Of a stretch of 64,000 nt of DNA, positions 1-8,860 are shown in pieces. The stretch comes from Bifidobacterium simiiventris. Its GTDB lineage: Bacteria; Actinomycetota; Actinomycetes; Actinomycetales; Bifidobacteriaceae. The stretch spans positions 310,001-374,000 of the forward strand of contig NZ_JAHBBG010000001.1 of NCBI RefSeq assembly GCF_019331715.1. The letters run 5' to 3'. The translations under genes were made by a program, and so were the position numbers. A model generated the notes under the pieces. It did no database searches. It was not told the DNA's origin and saw only the letters and a list, made by a program, of their open reading frames with translations. Every line of letters starts with the position of its first letter. The stretch's first letter is position 1.

Positions 1-808
1 CGCGCACGCACGCCTCCATCTTCGGGCGCATGCCCGATTCGAGGTCGGGCAGCATGTCGCGAAGGTTCTCCACGCCGATGCGGCCGATCAGCGAATTGCG
101 GTCGGGCCAGTCGGCGTACAGGCCGTCAACGTCGGTCAGAACCACAAGCTTGCGTGCGCCGAGCGCTGCGGCGAGGGCCGCGGCGGCGGAATCGGCGTTG
201 ACGTTGAGCACTTCGGTCGCGTCGTCCTCGTTCGGGGCGACGGAGGAGACGACCGGGATGCGACCGGCCGCGATGAGATCCTCAACGGCCGACGCGTCGA
301 CGCTCACCACGTCGCCGACCAGGCCGACGTCGGTAGGTTTGCCGTCGATGACCGGCCTGCGCTGCATGGCGGAGAACAGGCCTCCGTCCTCGCCGGACAG
401 TCCGACGGCGAGCGGGCCGTGCGCGTTGATCAGGCCGACGAGCTCGCGCGACACCTTGCCGGTGAGCACCATGCGCACCACGTCCATCGCCTCGGGAGTG
501 GTGACGCGCAGGCCGCCCTTGAACTCGGACTTGATGCCGAGCGCCTTGAGCATCTGCGAGATCTGCGGGCCGCCGCCGTGCACGACGACCGGGTGCAGAC
601 CCACCTGCCGCAGGAACACCATGTCCTCGGCGAAGCACTGCTTCAAGTGGTCGTCGATCATCGCGTTGCCGCCGTATTTGACGACGATGCGCTGGCCGGC
701 GAACTCCTCGAGCCACGGTAGCGCCTCGATGAGCACTTCGGCCTTCTGGTCGGCGCGCAGGTCGGTGTGCACGTCGAAGTGGAAACCAGGTCCCTTGATA
801 TCAGCCAT
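1..808 (-). CDS. argB: Acetylglutamate kinase, 3' end missing
   Basis: ArgB phosphorylates N-acetyl-L-glutamate with ATP, the second step of arginine synthesis in the cytoplasm. Reading the minus strand from the ATG at 808 gives about 269 residues that run off the left edge, so only the extreme C-terminus and the stop are missing (the family is about 300 residues). The sequence has the amino-acid kinase glycine-rich segments VVKYGGNAM and VVVHGGGPQ near the N-terminus and a C-terminal [11 protein letters not shown] motif typical of ArgB. The start is 12 bases after the argJ stop, so the gene is the third member of an argC-argJ-argB operon; argD and argF would be expected beyond the edge. Identification is firm. 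The intact 3' end is assumed. Confidence 0.96.
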   Translation of the reverse strand, partial: MADIKGPGFHFDVHTDLRADQKAEVLIEALPWLEEFAGQRIVVKYGGNAMIDDHLKQCFAEDMVFLRQVGLHPVVVHGGGPQISQMLKALGIKSEFKGGLRVTTPEAMDVVRMVLTGKVSRELVGLINAHGPLAVGLSGEDGGLFSAMQRRPVIDGKPTDVGLVGDVVSVDASAVEDLIAAGRIPVVSSVAPNEDDATEVLNVNADSAAAALAAALGARKLVVLTDVDGLYADWPDRNSLIGRIGVENLRDMLPDLESGMRPKMEACVR

Positions 809-820
809 TGGTCTTGTCTG

Positions 821-1993
821 TCAGCTTTCGTAGTCGGCGTTGATGTGGACGTATTCGTGGGTCAGGTCGTCGGTCCAAACGGTGGCTTCGGCGTCCCCGG
901 CGTTGAGGTCGATGTCGATGTGGACCTCGCGCGGGGTCATGTCGACCTCGCTGCGGTCGCGGCCGGCGCCGCCGTTCTCGCAGATGCGCACGCCGTTGAC
1001 GTCGACGGTCACCTTGGCCACGTCGTAGGGCGCCACGTCGGCGGGCACGGTGCCCAGCGAGGAGACGATGCGCCCCCAGTTCGGGTCGTTGCCGCTGATC
1101 GCGCATTTGAGCAGGTTCGATGCGGCGACCGCGCGGCCGCAGGCCAGTGCGGCGGCTTCGGTGGTGGCGCCGGTGACGCTGATGCGGATGTCGTGGCTCG
1201 CGCCTTCGCCGTCGCCGACGATCTGGCGGGCCAGCGACGCGCAGGCGGAGGCGACGAGGTCGTTGAATTCGTCCGGGTCGGGTTCGACGCCGGAGGCGCC
1301 GGAGGCGAGCAGCAGCACCGTGTCGTTGGTGGACATGCAGCCGTCCACGTCGATGCGGTTGAACGACGTGTTCACGCCGGCGTTCAGCGCGGCCTGCAGC
1401 TGGCCCGCGGACACGACGGCGTCGGTGGTGATGACGCACAGCATGGTGGCCAGCTGTGGGGCGATCATGCCCGAGCCCTTGACCATGCCGCCGATGCGCC
1501 AGCCGGCCTTGCTTTCGAGCTCCACGGTCTTCGGCTTGGTGTCGGTGGTCATGATGGCGTGGGATGCGTCGGCGCCGGCCTCGGCGGTGGCGGCCAGCGC
1601 GCCGTAGGCGGCCTTGGCGCCGGCGAGCACATGGTCGAGCGGCAGCAGTTCGCCGATCAGGCCGGTGGAGCATACGGCGACGTCGGCGGCCTTGGCGTTC
1701 ACGAGTGCCGCCACGGTTTCGGCGGTGGCTTCGGACTGGCGGTATCCCGCCTCGCCGGTGCATGCGTTCGCGCCGCCGGAGTTGAGGATCACGGCCTTGA
1801 GCCGGCCGTCGGCGACCGCCTTGCGCGACCACTGCACCGGGGCGGCGCAGAAGCGGTTCGAGGTGAACACGCCTGCGGCCGCGTCCAGCGGGCCGTTGTT
1901 GACGACGAGTGCGAGGTCCTTCTTGCCGGCGTGGGCGGAGATGCCCGCCACCACGCCTGCCGCGGAAAATCCTTGTGCGAATGTGACGCTCAT
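821..1993 (-). CDS. argJ: Bifunctional ornithine acetyltransferase / N-acetylglutamate synthase
   Basis: ArgJ moves the acetyl group from N-acetylornithine to glutamate, closing the cyclic arginine pathway; bifunctional forms also make N-acetylglutamate from acetyl-CoA. The 390-residue length is normal for the family. The self-cleavage site is visible as KGSGMIAPQLATML around residues 172-185, with Thr183 the predicted nucleophile that becomes the N-terminus of the beta subunit. The start ATG overlaps the argC stop by four bases (ATGA), which implies translational coupling. The gene is followed after 12 bases by argB. Sequence alone does not show whether the acetyl-CoA-dependent synthase activity is retained. 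Confidence 0.97.
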   Translation of the reverse strand: MSVTFAQGFSAAGVVAGISAHAGKKDLALVVNNGPLDAAAGVFTSNRFCAAPVQWSRKAVADGRLKAVILNSGGANACTGEAGYRQSEATAETVAALVNAKAADVAVCSTGLIGELLPLDHVLAGAKAAYGALAATAEAGADASHAIMTTDTKPKTVELESKAGWRIGGMVKGSGMIAPQLATMLCVITTDAVVSAGQLQAALNAGVNTSFNRIDVDGCMSTNDTVLLLASGASGVEPDPDEFNDLVASACASLARQIVGDGEGASHDIRISVTGATTEAAALACGRAVAASNLLKCAISGNDPNWGRIVSSLGTVPADVAPYDVAKVTVDVNGVRICENGGAGRDRSEVDMTPREVHIDIDLNAGDAEATVWTDDLTHEYVHINADYES

Positions 1994-3084
1994 GGTGCTA
2001 CTCCAATCTTGGTCAGGCCCGCGTCCTCCGGCAGGCCGAGTGCGATGTTCAGCGACTGCGCCGCCTGGCCGGCGGTGCCGCGGTTGAGGTTGTCGATGGC
2101 GGCGAACGCGATCAGGCGGCCGGCGTTGCGGTCGGTGACGACCTGGACGTGCGCGGCGTTCGACCCGATGACGTTGGCGGTGGCCGGCAAAACGCCCTGC
2201 GGCAGTACGTTGATGAATTCCTGCCCGGCATAGGCGTTCAGCCAGATATCACGGATCTCGTTGTCGGACATCGAAACGGCCTTGTCGGTCATCGGCGCGG
2301 AAACGACGGCGAGGATGCCACGCGACATCGGCACGAGGATCGGCGTGAAACCGAGTGCGAAACCATTGGCGGCCGAGGCGCCGAGGCCGGCCGCGTGCGC
2401 GAGGTTCTGTAGGATCTCAGGGATGTGGCGGTGCGTGCCGCCCACGCCGTAGGGCACGGCCGAGCCGAACGCCTCAGCGGCCAGCAGGTTCGTGCGCTTG
2501 AGGTTCTTGCCGGCTCCCGAGTATCCGACCGCCAGATCGGCGACCAATCCCTTGGTCTCCACGAGTCCTTCGGCGACGCCCGGCTGCATGGCCAGTGTCG
2601 TGGCGGTCACGTTGCAGCCAGGCCCGGCGATGCGCTTGGCCCCGGCCAACCGCTCGCGCTGGCGGCGATACTCGCCGGAGGCGTCCTTGCCGAGCAGCAG
2701 TTCGGGCATACCGTACGTCCAGTGCTCGTAGAAGTCGCCGCCGTAATAGGCGTCCCATGCGGCACGCTCCTCGAGACGGTGGTCCGCGCCGAGGTCGACG
2801 ACCACGGCCTCGGGGTCGAGCTGCGCGGCCAGGGCGCCCGACGCGCCGTGCGGCAGGGCGAGGATGATCACGTCGTGCCCGTTCAGCACGTCGGCGGTGG
2901 TGTCCTCCACGGTCAGGTCGGCCAGCTGCGGGATGTGCGGCATGTGTTTGCCGAGCTTGTCGCCCACCGACGAATGGCCGGCGACGCACGTCACCTCGAA
3001 GTCGGGGTGTGCGGCGAGAATGCGCAGCGCCTCGCCGCCGGCGTATCCGGTCGCCCCCGCCACGGCCACGGTATATTTCGCCAT
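1990..3084 (-). CDS. argC: N-acetyl-gamma-glutamyl-phosphate reductase
   Basis: ArgC reduces N-acetylglutamyl phosphate to the semialdehyde with NADPH, the third step of arginine synthesis. The N-terminus MAKYTVAVAGATGYAGGE is the expected Rossmann dinucleotide-binding start, and the catalytic cysteine lies in the GPGCNVTATT segment. I placed the start at 3084 (364 residues) rather than the longer reading from 3132. A Shine-Dalgarno AAGGAAAAG sits just upstream of 3084, and the extra 16 residues fall in the promoter. It is the first gene of argCJB, overlapping argJ by four bases. A palindromic ArgR-like operator lies upstream, so repression by arginine through ArgR is likely. Confidence 0.96.
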   Translation of the reverse strand: MAKYTVAVAGATGYAGGEALRILAAHPDFEVTCVAGHSSVGDKLGKHMPHIPQLADLTVEDTTADVLNGHDVIILALPHGASGALAAQLDPEAVVVDLGADHRLEERAAWDAYYGGDFYEHWTYGMPELLLGKDASGEYRRQRERLAGAKRIAGPGCNVTATTLAMQPGVAEGLVETKGLVADLAVGYSGAGKNLKRTNLLAAEAFGSAVPYGVGGTHRHIPEILQNLAHAAGLGASAANGFALGFTPILVPMSRGILAVVSAPMTDKAVSMSDNEIRDIWLNAYAGQEFINVLPQGVLPATANVIGSNAAHVQVVTDRNAGRLIAFAAIDNLNRGTAGQAAQSLNIALGLPEDAGLTKIGVAP

Positions 3085-3133
3085 ATCGTTGCTCTTTTCC
3101 TTGACGATCACGAACAAGCAGTCACTATACACT

Positions 3134-3160
3134 TTATGCAGTACATTGCATAACTATGCA
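3134..3160 (-). promoter_or_regulatory. Candidate ArgR operator (ARG boxes) of argCJB
   Basis: Two overlapping dyads lie 50-76 bases upstream of argC. The first, at 3134-3153, has arms TTATGCA and TGCATAA around a six-base spacer. The second, at 3147-3160, has TGCA arms around a second six-base spacer. Read on the minus strand, a TATAGT -10-like hexamer at about 3122-3127 follows directly, so the dyads would overlap the -35 region, where a repressor should sit. AT-rich TGCAT-type dyads are typical of actinobacterial ARG boxes. The assignment to ArgR comes from position and type, not from a matrix match. Confidence 0.6.
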
Positions 3161-3232
3161 GTGTTGTGGTATCGGCATGCGAAACCACGCCGCAGGGGCG
3201 GGTGAGCACGACGGCACGCCCCCGAATACGAC

Positions 3233-3264
3233 GAAGCGCCTCCCCTGATCGGGAGAGGCGCTTC
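3233..3264 (-). terminator. Hairpin downstream of the 3289-3978 gene
   Basis: A ten-base perfect stem (GAAGCGCCTC with its complement) lies 25 bases beyond the stop of the Gln/Pro-rich membrane protein gene and between two minus-strand genes. There is no clear T-tract after it, so it is either a weak intrinsic terminator or a 3'-end stabilising hairpin. Confidence 0.5.
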
Positions 3265-3288
3265 AGGCACAGGTTCCGTTCCGCCGCG

Positions 3289-3978
3289 TCACGCGCTGAC
3301 CGTGCCGCCGGTGCCGCCGTCGCCGGTCTGGCTTTCGAGCATGTCGAGCATCTGCTGGTAGTAGTCGAACATGCTCATGCCGTTGACCGCGAGCCAGATC
3401 ACCATGATCGTGTAGAACACGTTGATGAACACGGCCGCGAAGCCCAGCCAGAACCCCTTCATGTGGAAGAGCCGGGTACGCCGCATCGAGGCTGCGCCCA
3501 TGATGGCCGGCAGCACGGGCAGCGGGAACAGCAGCGCACACACCAGCGAGAAGATCGACAGCATGTCCCAGCGCCCGTACAGCGGGTTCTGGTTCGGATC
3601 CTCGACGTCGATGCCGTTGATGTAGCGCGGCGTGTGCGGCGGCACCGGCTGCTGCCGGTATGCGTTGCCGTACGGCTGTCCCTGCCCGCCGTTCTGCTGT
3701 GCCGGCTCGTACGGGGTGCCGATCTGTGCGGGGCCGCCGAACGGCATGTATTTGCCGGTGGGTTCGCCCTGATACTGGTTGGGCGCAGGTGTGGCCTGCT
3801 GCTGCCCGTTTGCGGACTGCTGCTGGGCCGCCGGCTGCTCCTGCGGCTTGCCGTAGACGTAGGGGTCGTATCCGGCCGGATACTGGTTTGCCATCGCACC
3901 GTATTCCGGCTGCTGGTACTGCCCGTACTGCGGCTGCTCGTCCGGCTGGTCGCCGTTGTTGGTCTGGGAATCGGTCAT
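3289..3978 (-). CDS. Gln/Pro/Tyr-rich membrane protein (DUF4190-like)
   Basis: This is a 229-residue protein of unknown function. Residues 1-118 are low-complexity and rich in Gln, Pro, Tyr and Gly. Two predicted membrane segments follow, about 140-161 and 175-199, joined by a short basic loop (MRRTRLFHMK), and the short tail ends in Gly/Thr. The layout matches actinobacterial DUF4190-type proteins, which are often annotated as small integral membrane proteins. I chose the ATG at 3978 because AAGGA lies about ten bases upstream; a longer reading to 4047 would add 23 residues with no support. It stands alone between pheT and argC with a hairpin behind it. No function can be assigned. Confidence 0.75.
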   Translation of the reverse strand: MTDSQTNNGDQPDEQPQYGQYQQPEYGAMANQYPAGYDPYVYGKPQEQPAAQQQSANGQQQATPAPNQYQGEPTGKYMPFGGPAQIGTPYEPAQQNGGQGQPYGNAYRQQPVPPHTPRYINGIDVEDPNQNPLYGRWDMLSIFSLVCALLFPLPVLPAIMGAASMRRTRLFHMKGFWLGFAAVFINVFYTIMVIWLAVNGMSMFDYYQQMLDMLESQTGDGGTGGTVSA

Positions 3979-4053
3979 GGTCTGGGAGGTCCTTACTGTT
4001 GGTTGAAAAATGGGGCTTCCCGTCTTGCGGGCAGCCCCATCCCTCATCGAAGA

Positions 4054-6660
4054 TCACGCACGCAGCTGCGCGCCGAGTTCGCCGGCCTTGTCGACGATCG
4101 CCTTGCGGATCGCCTCGCTGTCGTCGGCGGTCAGCGTCCTGTCGGGGGCGCGGAACACGACGGCGAACGCGAGCGACTTCAGGCCCTCGCCGATCTGGTC
4201 GCCGGTGAACACGTCGAACAGTTCGATCGATTCGAGCGCGTCGCCTGCGGCCTCGCGGATCACGGCCTCCAGCTGGGCGGCGCTCACCGCGGTCGGCACG
4301 GTGAAGGCCAGATCCTGCTTGACGGGCGGGAACGTGGAGATCGGCTTGGCCTGCACGGGCTTGCCGTCGAGCGTGGCGAACAGCGCGTCGAGATCGAGCT
4401 CGAACGCGGCGGAGTGTGCCGGGAAGCCGAGCGCCTCGTTGACGTGCGGGTGCAGTTCGCCGACCATGCCGACGAACGTGTCACCGGCCATCACGCGTGC
4501 GGCGCGGCCGGGATGCCACTGGGCGGGCACGTCGGCGGCGGCCGGCTGGTCGAAGGTCAGGTCGGCGCCCAGACGGTCGGCGATGCGGCGCACCGCCTCG
4601 ACGGCGTCGCTCCAGTCGACGGCGCGCTTGCCGCCGAGCCAGCCGGCGTTCTCGGCCAGGCCGGTCAGGATGCCGGCGACGTGCATCGGCTGCTTGGGCA
4701 GTCCGGCATCAAGTGCGGCGAGCTGCTCGTCGGTCGGCTTGATGCCGCCGGGCAGGGCCGGAATGGCGGGCGCGTTCGGATCCCACAGGTAGACGTGGCC
4801 GATCTCGTACAGGGCGATGTTCTCGAGGCCGCGGCGCAGGTTGAGCTGCACGGTGCCGGCGAGGGTCGGCAGGATGTCGCGGCGCAGGTACGGGCGGTTG
4901 CCGGCCAGGGGGTTGGCGACCTCGACGCTCACGGGCTTGATGGTCTCGGGATCGTACGAGAACTCCTTGTATTCCTCGTCGCCGATGAACGGGTAGCTCA
5001 GCGCTTCGACCATGCCGTATTCGGCGAGTTCGTTGGCGACCTCACGGCGATGGCGCTGCTCGGAGGTGAGTCCGACCGTGCCTTCGACCGGTGCCGGCGG
5101 CACGGTGACCGGGATCTCGTCGTAGCCGACGAGTCGGGCCACTTCCTCGACCAGGTCGCACGGCTCGTTGAGGTCCGGACGCCAGCTCGGCGCGGTCACG
5201 GAGAACTCGCCGTTGCCGCCGCCGGCCACGCGGCAGCCGATGTCGGTGAGGATGTCGCTGATGCGGTTCACGTCGAGGTTCAGGCCGGCCACACGGGCGA
5301 CCTCGCTCGCCTTGAAGTGGATCGGGCGGCGGAACACGACGTTGTTGACGTCGGTCGGATGTTCGCTCGGCTCGCCGTCGCCGTAGCGCGACAGCAGCTC
5401 GGCGGCCATCTGGGCGGCGGCCGGCTGCAGCTGCGAGTCGACGCCGCGCTCGAAGCGACGAGACGCCTCGGACGGGATCTTGTGGCGACGAGCGGAACGG
5501 GCGATCGTCACCTGGTCGAAGTGCGCGGCCTCGAGCAGGATGTTCTTGGTGTCCGCGGTGACTTCGCCGTACAGGCCGCCCATCACGCCGGCCAGGCCGA
5601 GGATGCGCGAGCCGCGTTCGCCGTTCGGCGAATCGGTGATGAGTAGGTCCTCGGGGCTCAGATCGTGGTTCTTGCCGTCGAGCGTGGTGAGCTGCTCGCC
5701 TTCGCGGGCACGGCGCACGACGATCGGGCCTTCGATCTTGTCGAGGTCGTAGGCGTGCATCGGCTGGCCGAGGTCGAGCATCACGTAGTTGGTGACGTCC
5801 ACGGCGAGCGAGATGGAACGCATGCCGGCACGTACGAGGCGGCGGCGCATCCAGTTGGGCGTGTGGGCGGCCGGGTTGAAGCCGCGCACGGCGCGCGCGT
5901 AGTAACGGTCACAGCCGGGCACGCCGTGGATCGGGTTGTCGTCCTCGATCTGCACGTCGATGTCGGGGGTGACGTTCGGGTCGCCGGTGACTGCCGGGGC
6001 CTTCTCGTTCAGTTCGATCGCCGGATCGACGTAGGTTGCGCCGGTCGAATGATGGTATTCGCGGGCGACGCCGCGGTAGGAGAACGCGTAGCCGCGGTCC
6101 GGGGTGATGTTGATCTCGAGCAGCGGCTGGTCGAGGTGCAGCAGGTGCATCGCGTCGTCGCCGGGCTTCAGGGCCTCGTATTCGGCCGGGGTGAAGCCGT
6201 AGTTGCGCAGCAGGATGATGCCGTCGTGGTTGTCGCCGAGTCCCAGCTCGCGTTCGGAGGCGCACATGCCGTTGGAGATGTGGCCGTAGGTCTTGCGCGG
6301 TTCGATCTTGAAGTCGCCGGGCAGCACGGCGCCCGGCAGGGTGACGACGACCTTCTCGCCGGCGGCCATGTTCGGCGCGCCGCAGATGATGCCGCGCGGC
6401 ACCTTGTTGCCGTTCTCGTCGGTCTCGTTGTATTCGGGGCCGACGTCGACGTGGCACCAGTTGATGACCTTGCCGTTCTTCTGCGGTTCCGGGGTCGCGT
6501 CGACCACGTAGCCGACGACGATCGGGCCGGTGACCTGCGAGGAGTGGATCTCCTCTTCCTCGAGGCCGACCTTGACGAGGTCCTTGGCGAGCTGCTCGTA
6601 GGTCAGGCCTTCGGGCACCTCGACGTGGTCCTTGAGCCAATCGATATCAATCATGGGCAT
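4054..6660 (-). CDS. pheT: Phenylalanyl-tRNA synthetase beta subunit
   Basis: PheT is the large subunit of the alpha2-beta2 enzyme that charges tRNA-Phe, and it carries editing and tRNA-binding functions. At 868 residues it is on the long side for bacteria, as in other Actinobacteria. The visible order is an N-terminal MIDIDWLKDHVEVPEGL start, an EMAP-like tRNA-binding domain (about 40-150), B3/B4 editing and B5 regions in the middle, and a C-terminal ferredoxin-like anticodon-binding domain (about the last 95 residues, from STFPPVKQDLAF). The first ATG (6660) is preferred over 6654 because GGGAG lies about 11 bases upstream, inside the end of pheS. The eight-base gap from pheS indicates a pheST operon. 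Confidence 0.97.
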   Translation of the reverse strand: MPMIDIDWLKDHVEVPEGLTYEQLAKDLVKVGLEEEEIHSSQVTGPIVVGYVVDATPEPQKNGKVINWCHVDVGPEYNETDENGNKVPRGIICGAPNMAAGEKVVVTLPGAVLPGDFKIEPRKTYGHISNGMCASERELGLGDNHDGIILLRNYGFTPAEYEALKPGDDAMHLLHLDQPLLEINITPDRGYAFSYRGVAREYHHSTGATYVDPAIELNEKAPAVTGDPNVTPDIDVQIEDDNPIHGVPGCDRYYARAVRGFNPAAHTPNWMRRRLVRAGMRSISLAVDVTNYVMLDLGQPMHAYDLDKIEGPIVVRRAREGEQLTTLDGKNHDLSPEDLLITDSPNGERGSRILGLAGVMGGLYGEVTADTKNILLEAAHFDQVTIARSARRHKIPSEASRRFERGVDSQLQPAAAQMAAELLSRYGDGEPSEHPTDVNNVVFRRPIHFKASEVARVAGLNLDVNRISDILTDIGCRVAGGGNGEFSVTAPSWRPDLNEPCDLVEEVARLVGYDEIPVTVPPAPVEGTVGLTSEQRHRREVANELAEYGMVEALSYPFIGDEEYKEFSYDPETIKPVSVEVANPLAGNRPYLRRDILPTLAGTVQLNLRRGLENIALYEIGHVYLWDPNAPAIPALPGGIKPTDEQLAALDAGLPKQPMHVAGILTGLAENAGWLGGKRAVDWSDAVEAVRRIADRLGADLTFDQPAAADVPAQWHPGRAARVMAGDTFVGMVGELHPHVNEALGFPAHSAAFELDLDALFATLDGKPVQAKPISTFPPVKQDLAFTVPTAVSAAQLEAVIREAAGDALESIELFDVFTGDQIGEGLKSLAFAVVFRAPDRTLTADDSEAIRKAIVDKAGELGAQLRA

Positions 6661-6668
6661 GGGCTATC

Positions 6669-7724
6669 TCACTCCCCCATCACAAACTGTTCGCTGAATC
6701 GCACGTCGCCCTCGACGAGGTCGTGCATGTCGTTGATGTCGTGGCGCAGCAGCAGCGTGCGCTCCACGCCGACGCCGAACGCGAAGCCGGTATACACGTC
6801 CGGGTCGATGCCGGCGGACTTGAGCACGTTCGGGTTGACCATGCCGCAGCCGCCCCATTCGAGCCAGCCCGGGCCGCCCTTCTTGTCGGGGAACCACAGG
6901 TCGAGCTCGGCGCTCGGCTCGGTGAACGGGAAGTAGCTCGGGCGCAGGCGGGTCTTGGCCTCGGGGCCGAACATGGCGACGGCGAGCTTGTCGAGCACGC
7001 CCTTCAAGTCGGCCATCGTCAGGTGCTTGTCGACGGCGAGCGCCTCGCACTGGTGGAAGACCGGCGTGTGGGTGGCGTCGAGCTCGTCGGTGCGGAACAC
7101 GCGGCCCGGGGATGCGATGTACAGCGGCACGCCGCGGGTGATCAGGGCGCGCACCTGGTCGGACGAGGTCTGCGTGCGCACGACCATGTTGCTGCCGACG
7201 AAGCCGGCGGCGTCCTTGGCCTGGTTGCCCTTGACGTAGAACGTGTCCTGCATCTGGCGTGCCGGATGGTCGGGGCCGAAGTTCAGGGCGTCGAAGTTGT
7301 ACCATTCGGTCTCCACTTCGGGGCCGGCGGAGATCTGCCAGCCCATCGAGGTGAAGAAGTCCTCGATGTCTTCGATCACGCGGGAGATCGGGTGGCGCGC
7401 GCCGAGCGGCTTACGCTCGACCGGCAGCGTCATGTCGACGGTCTCGGCGGCCAGGGCCTTGGCTTCCTCGTCGGCCTTGACCTGCGACTCCTTGGCGCCG
7501 AACGCGCGGCCGAAGTCGGCGCGCAGCTTGCTCATGAGCTTGCCGGCGTCCTTCTTCTGGTCGACCGGCAGCGCGCCGATGGCCTTGCTGGACTGGGTCA
7601 GCGCTCCGATGACCTCGCTTTTGATGGCTTTCAGTTCCTCCGAGCTGGAGGCGTTCTCGATTTTCGCTATGCCGTCGTTGACCGCGTCGGTCACCGCTTG
7701 GGCATCGAATTGCACTTCTGCCAC
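6669..7724 (-). CDS. pheS: Phenylalanyl-tRNA synthetase alpha subunit
   Basis: PheS is the catalytic class II synthetase subunit that activates phenylalanine. The protein has an N-terminal coiled-coil region (about 15-95) followed by the class II core. It contains the motif 2 segment VFRTDELDATHTPVFHQCE and the motif 3 segment GFAFGVGVERTLLLRH near the end. I chose a GTG start at 7724 (351 residues, beginning VAEVQFDAQ) because a strong AAGGAAAGG ribosome site lies about six bases upstream. The alternative ATG at 7772 would place that site inside the coding region. It leads directly into pheT. The upstream SpoU-type methyltransferase is a common actinobacterial neighbour of pheST. Confidence 0.96.
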   Translation of the reverse strand: MAEVQFDAQAVTDAVNDGIAKIENASSSEELKAIKSEVIGALTQSSKAIGALPVDQKKDAGKLMSKLRADFGRAFGAKESQVKADEEAKALAAETVDMTLPVERKPLGARHPISRVIEDIEDFFTSMGWQISAGPEVETEWYNFDALNFGPDHPARQMQDTFYVKGNQAKDAAGFVGSNMVVRTQTSSDQVRALITRGVPLYIASPGRVFRTDELDATHTPVFHQCEALAVDKHLTMADLKGVLDKLAVAMFGPEAKTRLRPSYFPFTEPSAELDLWFPDKKGGPGWLEWGGCGMVNPNVLKSAGIDPDVYTGFAFGVGVERTLLLRHDINDMHDLVEGDVRFSEQFVMGE

Positions 7725-7869
7725 GAGCACCCTTTCCTTGACTTGCATCATCGCATGTTCGAAAACATGCATTTTTCAAGCATTAAACCAACTTCACATT
7801 GTCCCTATACGACTCGACATAGGGGCGTGTGAAGGCTCACGTGCGTCGTATTGCCGCCGTCCCGACGCG

Positions 7870-8754
7870 TCACCGGGTCATGGCCAGGCTCATGAGCATC
7901 ACCGCGGCGGACGTGCCGAGGTTGAGCGATTCGGCCTTGCCGTACAGCGGGATGGAGACGATGCGGTCGCACTGTTCAAGTACGGTCTGCGGCAGTCCGC
8001 GCGCCTCGTTGCCGAACAGGATCGCCTCGCCGACCGGGCTTGCGCCGGCGGCCAACGCGTCACGGCGTTCGGCGAGCACGTCCGGCAGGGATTCGGGGCT
8101 ACGCCGCTCCGTGCCGTACACGTCGGCCGCGACCACCGTCATGCCCTGTTCGCGCGACCATGCGAGAAACTCGTCCGTTCCCATCGTTACAACGGGCAGG
8201 TGGAACAGCGATCCGGCGGTGGAACGGATGACTTTCGGGTTGAACGGATCCACGCATTCGTCGACGAGCACGACCGCTTCGCATCCGGCCGCGTCGGCCG
8301 CGCGGATCACCGTGCCCGCGTTGCCCGGGTCGCGCACCTGCCAGAACGCGGCGACGAACGGCTCGCCGTCGCCGTCATGCCTGGCGTCGTCGTACCGCAA
8401 CGCCTCCCGCATGGCATGCAAGTCGCCCACGGCGGCGATGCCCTGCGCGTCGGAGCTGATCTTCGCCATGACCGCGCGGGTCGCCTTGTGCACGTAGATG
8501 CCGGACTGCAATGCTTTGCCGGCGATCTTCGCGATCACGGGGTTGGCGAACGGCGAATCCGGCTGGTCGCCGTTCACCTCGACATAGAGATCCTGCACCA
8601 CGTCCGGATGCCAGGTCACGGCCTCGCGCACGGACTGCGGCCCCTCGATGAGGAACCGGCCGGCGCGATCGCGGCTGCGGCGGTTCGTCAGATCGGCGGT
8701 GCGGCGGATTCGTTCGGCCTTGACGTTGGCCAGTACTTCTGCGGAAATCGGCAT
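7870..8754 (-). CDS. TrmH/SpoU-family RNA 2'-O-methyltransferase
   Basis: This 294-residue protein has the SPOUT fold signature. An N-terminal substrate-binding region (about 20-100, including RFLIEGPQSVREA) is followed by motif 1, RDPGNAGTVIRAADAAG near residue 145. Motif 2 is LFGNEARGLP, and motif 3 is SLNLGTSAAVMLMSLA at the C-terminus. Together these form the knotted S-adenosylmethionine site. Members methylate ribose 2'-OH groups in rRNA or tRNA; the target cannot be told from sequence. It lies upstream of pheS in the same direction, separated by about 145 bases. An autoimmunity/TsnR-type rRNA methyltransferase is a possible sub-family. Confidence 0.9.
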   Translation of the reverse strand: MPISAEVLANVKAERIRRTADLTNRRSRDRAGRFLIEGPQSVREAVTWHPDVVQDLYVEVNGDQPDSPFANPVIAKIAGKALQSGIYVHKATRAVMAKISSDAQGIAAVGDLHAMREALRYDDARHDGDGEPFVAAFWQVRDPGNAGTVIRAADAAGCEAVVLVDECVDPFNPKVIRSTAGSLFHLPVVTMGTDEFLAWSREQGMTVVAADVYGTERRSPESLPDVLAERRDALAAGASPVGEAILFGNEARGLPQTVLEQCDRIVSIPLYGKAESLNLGTSAAVMLMSLAMTR

Positions 8755-8860
8755 ACCCGCTACCCTACCCCATCCCCGCTATGTGCGCGGGGACGAGGAG
8801 AACGGGCCCAGTTCCGACCGAATCAGAACCGTATGCGGCCGGCGAATCCCGACCTGCGGA

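Noticed and set aside
3166..5646. 826-codon plus-strand frame over pheT
   Set aside because: Entirely overlaps firmly identified minus-strand genes (pheT and the DUF4190-like gene) and shows no protein family features.
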